From Pseudomonadota bacterium (lineage in GTDB: Bacteria; Pseudomonadota; Alphaproteobacteria; CACIAM-22H2), in NCBI GenBank assembly GCA_020161965.1, contig JAIUNH010000076.1, positions 1 through 11,262 on the forward strand: a stretch of 11,262 nt of DNA, given 5' to 3'. Position 1 is the stretch's first letter. Each line of letters starts with the position of its first letter. Below the pieces are notes generated by a model that saw only the letters and a list, made by a program, of their open reading frames with translations, made no database searches and was not told where the DNA came from. Below, in pieces: positions 5,615 through 11,262 of the stretch. A program made the translations under genes and the position numbers.

Positions 5615-6827
5615 TGATGTCGATATAGGCGTGGGTCAAATCGCAGGTCCACACCCGCGCCTTGCCCTTGCCGAGGCCGAGATCGACTTTCAGGAACACT
5701 TCGCGCCCGGAAAGATGCTTGGCGACCGGGGTTTCGTCGTAGCCGGGCACGAGCCCGCCTTTGCGCGCGATCGTGATGCCGCCGATCGAGACGGACAGCT
5801 TATCGCGATCCGCTTTCTCGCCCGCCTTGCCGACGGCGGCGACGATGCGGCCCCAATTGGCGTCGCCCGCCGCGAGGGCGGTTTTGACCAGCGGCGAATT
5901 GCCGATCGACATGGCGATGCGACGGGCTGCGGCATCCGATTGCGCGCCGGCAATGTCGATGGTGACGAGTTTCTGCGCCCCTTCGCCGTCGCGCGCGATC
6001 TGAATGGCGAGGTCCTGCAACACCACCGCGAAGGCCTTGCGCAAAGCCTTGCCGTCGGCGGAGGTCAGGCTCTTGACCGGCTTGTTGCCGGCGGCCCCGG
6101 TCGCGAAAGCGAGCAGCGTGTCCGACGTCGACGTATCGCCGTCCACCGTCACCGCATTGAAGCTCGTATCCGCTTCTTCGCGCACCAGCTTGCGCAGCAC
6201 GGACGGATCGATCGCCGCATCGGTCGCGACGAAGGCGAGCATCGTCGCCATCTGCGGCATGATCATGCCCGAGCCTTTGCAGATGCCCGAGATGCGTACT
6301 TTCTTGCCGCCGATCTTGGCGGTGGTCGTCGCGGCCTTGGCGAAGGTATCGGTCGTCATGATCGCGCGCGCGGCGCGCGTCCAATCGGCCGTGCCCAAAC
6401 GGCCGCCCAAATCGGCGACCGCCTTGGCGAGAAGATCGGCCTGCGGGATCAAACCGATCACGCCGGTCGAAGCGAGCATGATCTCTTCGGCCTTGCAGCC
6501 CAGCGCCTTCGCCGCCGCCTTCGCCGTGGCGGCACAGGCGTCGCGCCCCTGCTTGCCGGTGAAGACATTGGCGTTGCCCGCGTTGACGACCAAGGCCCGC
6601 GCCTTGCCCTTGCCCACGTATTTCCGGCACCAATCGACGGGCATGCCGGGCATCTTGTTCAGCGTGAACACGCCCGCGACCGACGTCCCCTTGTCGAACG
6701 CGAACATCACGATGTCGTCGCGATTCTTGTAGCGCATACCGGTCAAACCGGCGGCAATACGAACGCCGCCGATGGCTTGCATATCGGGGAACGAAGTCGG
6801 GGCGAGCGGCGAGACGGCGTGGGCCAT
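5595..6827 (-). CDS. argJ: Bifunctional ornithine acetyltransferase / N-acetylglutamate synthase
   Basis: A 410-aa arginine biosynthesis enzyme that transfers acetyl from N-acetylornithine to glutamate, recycling acetyl groups; many members can also use acetyl-CoA. The precursor cleaves itself between A194 and T195 in PQMATML (191-197), making alpha and beta chains with T195 as nucleophile. T121-G122 in STGVIG fits the oxyanion-hole pair. The C-terminus HAYIDINADYRS is the conserved family ending. GGAAA upstream on the - strand precedes the ATG at 6827. It starts 19 bp after the PPIase stop and overlaps mutT by 20 bp, giving a compact operon. From sequence alone I cannot say whether it is mono- or bifunctional. 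Full length with no missing catalytic residue. Confidence 0.95.
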   Translation of the reverse strand: MAHAVSPLAPTSFPDMQAIGGVRIAAGLTGMRYKNRDDIVMFAFDKGTSVAGVFTLNKMPGMPVDWCRKYVGKGKARALVVNAGNANVFTGKQGRDACAATAKAAAKALGCKAEEIMLASTGVIGLIPQADLLAKAVADLGGRLGTADWTRAARAIMTTDTFAKAATTTAKIGGKKVRISGICKGSGMIMPQMATMLAFVATDAAIDPSVLRKLVREEADTSFNAVTVDGDTSTSDTLLAFATGAAGNKPVKSLTSADGKALRKAFAVVLQDLAIQIARDGEGAQKLVTIDIAGAQSDAAARRIAMSIGNSPLVKTALAAGDANWGRIVAAVGKAGEKADRDKLSVSIGGITIARKGGLVPGYDETPVAKHLSGREVFLKVDLGLGKGKARVWTCDLTHAYIDINADYRS

Positions 6828-6846
6828 TCGTCTTGTTTCCGTTTTC

Positions 6847-7725
6847 TTACTTGGCGGGCGTGATCGTCGGGCCGGCCGGAGCGGCGGGCAGCGGCTTGCC
6901 GTCGAGGCCGAACAGCTCGACCTTCGCCGTCTTGCGCAGGCCTTCGACGTAGCTCTGCATGATCTCCTGCGACATTTCCGAGGACAGGCGCTCGCGCACT
7001 TCCTCGAAGCTCTCGGCGACCGTGCGACGGTCGGCCACGCGGATCACGTGCCAGCCGAATTGCGTTTTGACCGGGGCCGCCGAGGTGTCGCCCGGCTTCA
7101 TACCGAACGCGGCTTCGGCGAATTCGGGGACCATTTCGTCCTTACCGAAATAGCCGAGATCGCCGCCCGAGGATTTGCCCGCGGGATCGATCGACTTCTC
7201 GCTGGCGAGCTTGCCGAAATCCGCCCCGCCCTTCAGCGAGGCGAGGATTTCCTTCGCTTGGGCTTCCGAGTTCACGAGGATGTGGCTCGCGCGCACTTCC
7301 TCCTTGCCCGGGTTTTCCTTCTGATAGGCGGCATAGCGCGTGCGCAACGCCGCGTCGTTGACCTTGTCGGCCAGCACGCGGTTGAGCAGCACTTCCTGGA
7401 TCACGCGATCCTCGAACTGCGTCAAACGCTGGCGCACTTCGGCGTCGGTCTGCAGGTTCTTCTTGCGGCCGTCGGCCACGAGAAGCTTTTGCGACACGAG
7501 GCGTTCGACGATCGGCTCCAGCAGCGCTTCGATCGGCACTTGCTGGAACTGGGCGGGCAGCGAGCGCTGGAAGGTGAGAACATCCGAGCGGCGGATCGGC
7601 TGGCCATCGACGCGCGCGACGATCGTGTCGTCGGCACCGGCCGGGCCCGGCAGAACGGGGGTCTGTGCGGCCAGGGGGGCGGCCGTCACAAGCAGGGCCA
7701 GAGCGGCCCCGAAAATCGCACGCAT
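6847..7725 (-). CDS. Parvulin-type peptidylprolyl isomerase, exported (PrsA/SurA-like)
   Basis: A 292-aa secreted foldase. A signal peptide covers residues 1 to about 20 (FGAALALLVTAAPLAA, cleavage near AAQ). A SurA/PrsA-like helical chaperone region follows (about 34-130). One PpiC parvulin domain lies at about 142-233, with the signatures EVRASHILV (143-151), SGGDLGYF (186-193), PEFAEAAF (200-207) and TQFGWHVIRV (221-230). It should catalyse prolyl isomerisation and assist folding of exported proteins in the periplasm. The ATG at 7725 is chosen over an in-frame ATG at 7917: a good GGAAGGAAC lies just upstream, the signal peptide begins there, and the extra 64 residues would run across the secA promoter. 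It is first in an operon with argJ and mutT and divergent from secA. Confidence 0.9.
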   Translation of the reverse strand: MRAIFGAALALLVTAAPLAAQTPVLPGPAGADDTIVARVDGQPIRRSDVLTFQRSLPAQFQQVPIEALLEPIVERLVSQKLLVADGRKKNLQTDAEVRQRLTQFEDRVIQEVLLNRVLADKVNDAALRTRYAAYQKENPGKEEVRASHILVNSEAQAKEILASLKGGADFGKLASEKSIDPAGKSSGGDLGYFGKDEMVPEFAEAAFGMKPGDTSAAPVKTQFGWHVIRVADRRTVAESFEEVRERLSSEMSQEIMQSYVEGLRKTAKVELFGLDGKPLPAAPAGPTITPAK

Positions 7726-7839
7726 ATTGCGGGTTCCTTCCTGGGGCGCCGATCGCCCCGAAATCCGGCCGGGAGAGTGGCATGCCATTAGGGCCCGAAC
7801 AAGGCGAAACCCGTGCGATATCCGGGGGTTCGGGTCGCG

Positions 7840-7868
7840 TTGACAGGGCGCGGCGATAGGCCTATCTC
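7840..7868 (+). promoter_or_regulatory. secA sigma-70 promoter
   Basis: A perfect -35 TTGACA (7840-7845), a 17-bp spacer, and a -10 TATCTC (7863-7868). Transcription would begin near 7875, giving a leader of about 54 bases before the secA ATG at 7929. This is the strongest promoter-like sequence in the window. Confidence 0.7.
7855..7866. promoter_or_regulatory. Perfect 12-bp palindrome GATAGGCCTATC across the secA -10 element
   Basis: The dyad spans the end of the promoter spacer and the first four bases of the -10 element, so a dimeric protein bound there would block RNA polymerase. It is a candidate operator; no regulator is identified, and chance occurrence cannot be excluded. Confidence 0.35.
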
Positions 7869-7928
7869 TCCGGGTCCGGTCCGCCGCCGGCGATTTCGCG
7901 GCGCTACAGATTTCCAAGGACTTTCCGC

Positions 7929-10637
7929 ATGTTCGGCGCTATCGCCCGCGCGCTTTTCGGGTCTTCCAACGACCGGGTTCTCAAAGCATTCGCGAAGAAC
8001 GTCGCCGCGATCAACGCCAAGGAAGCGGAAGTCGCCGCCCTCAGCGACAACGATCTGAAGGCCCGCACCCCGTGGCTGAAAGACCGTCTGGCGAAGGGCG
8101 AAACGACCGACGACATCCTGCCCGACGCCTTCGCCACCGTGCGCGAAGCCGCCAAGCGCGTGCTGGGCCAGCGCCATTTCGACGTGCAGCTGATCGGCGG
8201 CATGGTCCTGCACCAGGGCCGCATCGCGGAAATGAAGACCGGCGAAGGCAAAACGCTGGTCGCCACGCTGGCGGTTTATCTCAACGCCCTCGAAGGCAAG
8301 GGCGTGCATGTCGTTACCGTCAACGACTACCTCGCCAAGCGCGACGCCGAATGGATGGGCCGCGTCTACGGCTTCCTGGGGCTCACCACCGGCACGATCG
8401 TCCACGGCCTGACCGACGACGAGCGCCGTGCCGCCTACGCCGCCGACGTGACCTACGGCACGAACAACGAATTCGGCTTCGACTATCTGCGCGACAATAT
8501 GAAGTTCCATCTCGCGCATATGGTCCAGCGGCCGTTCCATTTCGCGATCGTCGACGAAGTCGACTCGATCCTGATCGACGAGGCGCGCACGCCCTTGATC
8601 ATTTCGGGCCCCGCCGACGATTCCTCCGAGCTTTACATCGCCGTCGACAAGCTGATCCCCGCCCTCGACGACGCCGATTTCGAGAAGGACGAGAAGCAAC
8701 GCACCGTCGCGCTGACCGAAGCGGGTGCGGAAAAGATCGAGAAGCTGCTGACCGAAGCCGGGCTGCTGAAGGAAGGCGGGCTCTACGAACTCGCCAACGT
8801 CAACCTCGTCCATCACTCGAACCAGGCCTTGCGCGCGCATAAGCTGTTCACGCGCGACGTCGACTACATCGTCAAGGAAGGCAAGGTCGTCATCATCGAC
8901 GAGTTTACCGGCCGCATGATGGAAGGCCGGCGCTATTCCGAAGGCCTGCATCAGGCGTTGGAAGCGAAGGAAAAGGTCCAGGTCCAGCGCGAGAACCAGA
9001 CGCTCGCCTCGATCACCTTCCAGAATTACTTCCGCATGTACCCGAAGCTGGGCGGCATGACGGGCACGGCGATGACGGAAGCGCCGGAATTCGCCGAGAT
9101 CTACAAGCTGGAAGTCGTCGAGATTCCGACCAATGTCGACGTCAAGCGCAAGGATCACGACGACGAGGTCTATCGGACCGCGCGCGAGAAGGCGAAAGCG
9201 ATCACCGATCTGGTCGAGGATTGCCGCAAGCGCGGCCAGCCCGTGCTGGTCGGCACGGTGTCGATCGAAAAATCGGAAGCGTTGTCCGAGGAATTCAAGA
9301 AGCGCGGCATCCAGCACGCGGTGCTGAACGCGCGCTATCACGAGCAGGAAGCGCTGATCGTCTCGCAGGCCGGGCGCCCGGGTGCCGTCACCATCGCCAC
9401 CAACATGGCCGGCCGCGGCACCGACATTCAGCTCGGCGGCAATTACGACATGCGCGTGAAGGCCGAGCTGGCCGGCGTGGCGCCGGGGCCGGAATTCGAC
9501 CAGCGCGCCGCGGCGATCCGCGCCGAGATCGAGGAAATGAAGAAGACGGCGCTCGCCGCCGGCGGGCTTTACGTCGTCGGCACCGAGCGCCACGAAAGCC
9601 GGCGCATCGACAACCAGCTGCGCGGCCGTTCGGGCCGCCAGGGCGATCCGGGTGCGTCGAAGTTCTTCCTGTCCCTCGACGACGATCTGATGCGCATTTT
9701 CGGTTCGCAGCGCATGGACGGCATGCTGCAGAAGCTCGGCCTCAAGGAAGGCGAAGCGATCGTCCATGTCTGGATCAACAAGGCGCTGGAAAAGGCGCAG
9801 CAGAAGGTCGAAGCGCGCAACTTCGAAATCCGCAAGCAGCTGCTGAAATACGACGACGTGATGAACGACCAGCGCAAGGTCGTCTACGAGCAGCGCCGCG
9901 ACATCATGCGCCAGGACGACGTGTCCGGGCAGATTCAGGATATGCGCCGCGAAACGCTGGATGTGCTGATCGCGCGCTGCATTCCGCACAACGCCTATCC
10001 CGAGCAATGGGACACCTCGGCCCTGCACGAGGAAATCCTGCGCCTTTACGGCATGGATTTGCCGGTCGCCGATTGGGCGAAGGAAGAAGGCATCGCGGAG
10101 GAAGAGATCCACGAGCGCATCGCCGACGCGATCGAACGCAAGATGGCGTCGAAGACCGCCGAGACGGGGCCCGAAATCATGCGCCAGGTCGAGAAGAGCC
10201 TGCTGTTGCAGGAACTCGACCATGCGTGGAAGGAGCACCTGCTCACGCTCGATCATCTGCGCCAGGGCATCAATCTGCGCGCCTACGCGCAGCGCGATCC
10301 GCTGAACGAATACAAGAAGGAAGCGTTCGAGTTGTTCGAAGCGATGCTCGCCGAGTTGCGCGAGCGCGTGACGACGTTGCTCGCCCGCGTGCAGATCCGC
10401 GTCGATGCGCCCCCGGCTTCGGATTTGATGCCCGAGGATCCGGAGATGGGCAAGCTGCTCGCCCAGCATCCGCTGCCCGAGGGCATGGAGATGCGCGACG
10501 CGAGTTCGCCCACGCAAGCCGCGCGCAAGCGCGGCGTGGACGCGAACGACCCGTCGACCTGGGCCAACGTGCCGCGCAACGCCGAATGCCCCTGCGGCTC
10601 GGGCAAGAAATTCAAGCACTGCCACGGGCGCTCGTAG
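7929..10637 (+). CDS. secA: Preprotein translocase ATPase SecA
   Basis: A 902-aa motor of the Sec pathway that drives unfolded preproteins through SecYEG, full length for the family. Visible features are Walker A TGEGKT (104-109), Walker B DEVD (209-212), the IIDEFTGRMM stretch (322-331), GGMTGTAMTEAPEF (375-388), TNMAGRGTDI (491-500) and the second-motor-domain arginine region GTERHESRRIDNQLRGRSGRQGD (551-573, written as one conserved block). The C-terminal zinc-binding tail is intact: C887-x-C889-x8-C898-H899. This tail binds SecB and phospholipid. AAGGA (7916-7920) lies eight bases before the ATG, behind a near-consensus promoter. It is divergent from the PPIase gene, whose exported product is a Sec substrate, and is followed after four bases by a Nudix gene that is probably co-transcribed. 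Confidence 0.98.
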   Translation: MFGAIARALFGSSNDRVLKAFAKNVAAINAKEAEVAALSDNDLKARTPWLKDRLAKGETTDDILPDAFATVREAAKRVLGQRHFDVQLIGGMVLHQGRIAEMKTGEGKTLVATLAVYLNALEGKGVHVVTVNDYLAKRDAEWMGRVYGFLGLTTGTIVHGLTDDERRAAYAADVTYGTNNEFGFDYLRDNMKFHLAHMVQRPFHFAIVDEVDSILIDEARTPLIISGPADDSSELYIAVDKLIPALDDADFEKDEKQRTVALTEAGAEKIEKLLTEAGLLKEGGLYELANVNLVHHSNQALRAHKLFTRDVDYIVKEGKVVIIDEFTGRMMEGRRYSEGLHQALEAKEKVQVQRENQTLASITFQNYFRMYPKLGGMTGTAMTEAPEFAEIYKLEVVEIPTNVDVKRKDHDDEVYRTAREKAKAITDLVEDCRKRGQPVLVGTVSIEKSEALSEEFKKRGIQHAVLNARYHEQEALIVSQAGRPGAVTIATNMAGRGTDIQLGGNYDMRVKAELAGVAPGPEFDQRAAAIRAEIEEMKKTALAAGGLYVVGTERHESRRIDNQLRGRSGRQGDPGASKFFLSLDDDLMRIFGSQRMDGMLQKLGLKEGEAIVHVWINKALEKAQQKVEARNFEIRKQLLKYDDVMNDQRKVVYEQRRDIMRQDDVSGQIQDMRRETLDVLIARCIPHNAYPEQWDTSALHEEILRLYGMDLPVADWAKEEGIAEEEIHERIADAIERKMASKTAETGPEIMRQVEKSLLLQELDHAWKEHLLTLDHLRQGINLRAYAQRDPLNEYKKEAFELFEAMLAELRERVTTLLARVQIRVDAPPASDLMPEDPEMGKLLAQHPLPEGMEMRDASSPTQAARKRGVDANDPSTWANVPRNAECPCGSGKKFKHCHGRS

Positions 10638-10641
10638 TCGC

Positions 10642-11172
10642 TTGATCCGCCGTCTCGATACGCGGGTCGTTTACGAGAACCGCTGGATGACCGTACGCGA
10701 GGACCAAGTCCGGTTTCCGGACGGGTCGCTCGGTATTTATGGCGTGGCCGAGAAGAAGGATTGCATCGGCATCCTCGCGATCGACGACGGGCATATCCAT
10801 CTGGTCGAGCAGTATCGCTACGCGACCTCAAAGCGCGCTTGGGAATTGCCGCAAGGCTCGTGGGAAGCGGAAGACCTCGATCCCGAAGCCCTCGCCAAGC
10901 GCGAGCTTGCCGAGGAAACGGGCCTGACCGCCAGAACCTGGAAGTTCCTCGGCACGCTCGCCATCGCCAACGGCTTCCTGCGCCAGTCGATGCATGTCTA
11001 TCTCGCGACGGACCTCACGCAAGGCGTGCATTCGCGCGATTCGACCGAGTCCGACATGGTCCATGCGCGCGTGCCGCTCGCGGAATTCGAGCGCATGATG
11101 ACCGACGGCCGCGTCGACGACGCCGAAACGCTGGCGATCTGGGCTCTCGCCAAGCTCAAGGGCGCGGTTTAG
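10642..11172 (+). CDS. Nudix hydrolase, ADP-ribose pyrophosphatase-like
   Basis: A 176-aa Nudix enzyme. The ELPQGSWE context (68-75) and long N-terminal beta region (TRVVYENRWMTVREDQVRFPDGS) resemble ADP-ribose/nucleoside-diphosphate-sugar pyrophosphatases. The catalytic R87-E88-L89-A-E91-E92-T-G94 is intact. However, G72 is 15 residues before R87 where the textbook box has 14, and the expected mid-box Glu is displaced; similar ELPQGSWE proteins share such a loop as far as I recall. The start is TTG at 10642, four bases after the secA stop. Conserved sequence begins right at this codon, and the next in-frame ATG (10687) would remove it, so TTG is preferred. No good Shine-Dalgarno is visible, so expression probably depends on translation of secA. 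The substrate is not established. Confidence 0.85.
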   Translation: MIRRLDTRVVYENRWMTVREDQVRFPDGSLGIYGVAEKKDCIGILAIDDGHIHLVEQYRYATSKRAWELPQGSWEAEDLDPEALAKRELAEETGLTARTWKFLGTLAIANGFLRQSMHVYLATDLTQGVHSRDSTESDMVHARVPLAEFERMMTDGRVDDAETLAIWALAKLKGAV

Positions 11173-11176
11173 CGCC

Positions 11177-11262
11177 TCATTTCTTCCAACCGACGATCGA
11201 GGCGAGCGTCATATAGAGCTTGCCCACATCCGCCGACAGGAAGGTGGAGACCAGCACGTTTT
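11177..11262 (-). CDS. Partial unrecognised CDS (C-terminal 27 codons)
   Basis: The - strand is open from the right edge to a TGA at 11177-11179. It encodes 27 residues beginning NVLVSTFLSADVGKLY and ending SIVGWKK. Codon use fits the neighbouring core genes. I do not recognise the family from so short a tail; it is mildly hydrophobic. It converges on the Nudix gene with a 4-bp gap. The gene continues beyond the window. Confidence 0.5.
   Translation of the reverse strand, partial: NVLVSTFLSADVGKLYMTLASIVGWKK

Larger units (their letters stand above)
7726..7928. promoter_or_regulatory. Divergent intergenic region between the PPIase operon and secA
   Basis: A 203-bp region that must hold promoters for both directions. 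The secA promoter and its palindrome are listed separately. The PPIase ribosome binding site GGAAGGAAC lies just outside 7725. No convincing - strand promoter was found; the TAATGG hexamer on that strand has no good -35. Confidence 0.6.

Noticed and set aside
5388..6863. 491-codon + strand frame opposite argJ and mutT
   Set aside because: An antisense shadow: its product has no domain sense, and argJ and mutT are intact on the other strand with all catalytic motifs.
7726..7917. 64-residue N-terminal extension of the PPIase (ATG at 7917)
   Set aside because: It would place the signal peptide internally and lie across the secA promoter; a good Shine-Dalgarno and signal peptide support the start at 7725.
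7788..10625. Open frame of about 945 codons on the - strand opposite secA
   Set aside because: It is a mirror of secA's G+C-rich codon use. Its translation is dominated by His, Asp, Arg, Leu and Val runs without any recognisable domain, while the + strand encodes full-length SecA.
1..11262. CRISPR array, tRNA, rRNA or riboswitch
   Set aside because: No regularly spaced repeats, no tRNA-like cloverleaf ends in the intergenic regions and no recognisable riboswitch core were seen; nearly all the sequence is accounted for by coding regions.

Overview
The window looks like chromosomal DNA of a G+C-rich alphaproteobacterium, probably Rhodospirillales-like. Reasons: strong third-position G/C in almost all genes, a SecA with a C-terminal zinc-binding tail, an NDUFAF5-type methyltransferase divergent from comF, and argJ-mutT behind a secreted PPIase and divergent from secA. 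The order-level assignment is inference. No tRNA, rRNA, CRISPR array or transposase gene was seen.

Left part (1-1821, + strand). A short ORF at 319-678 is a chimera: a TonB-dependent receptor N-terminus (signal peptide, TonB box) joined in frame to the last ~50 residues of a long-chain acyl-CoA synthetase. It is either a deletion scar or an assembly join. A two-BON-domain lipoprotein and a RimJ/RimL-type GNAT acetyltransferase follow, the latter starting one base after the lipoprotein stop.

Middle (1818-3991). On the - strand, comF (TTG start) precedes grxC, whose stop overlaps the GNAT stop tail to tail. Divergent from comF is a SAM-dependent methyltransferase-fold protein of the NDUFAF5 (complex I assembly) type.

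Accessory islet (about 3992-5140). Two overlapping + strand genes of much lower G+C content sit between core genes. The first is a Panacea/DUF4065 (PanA-type) antitoxin-like protein. The second overlaps it by four bases (GTGA) and encodes an unrecognised 132-aa protein with two predicted membrane segments. Together they look like a toxin-antitoxin module with a candidate membrane-acting toxin, and this is the most interesting system in the window.

Right part (5141-11262). A - strand operon of parvulin-type PPIase, argJ and mutT is divergent from secA. The intergenic region carries a near-consensus sigma-70 promoter for secA whose -10 element is overlapped by a perfect 12-bp palindrome. Downstream of secA, four bases after its stop, is an ADP-ribose-pyrophosphatase-like Nudix hydrolase (TTG start). 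The last 27 codons of an unrecognised - strand gene run off the right edge.
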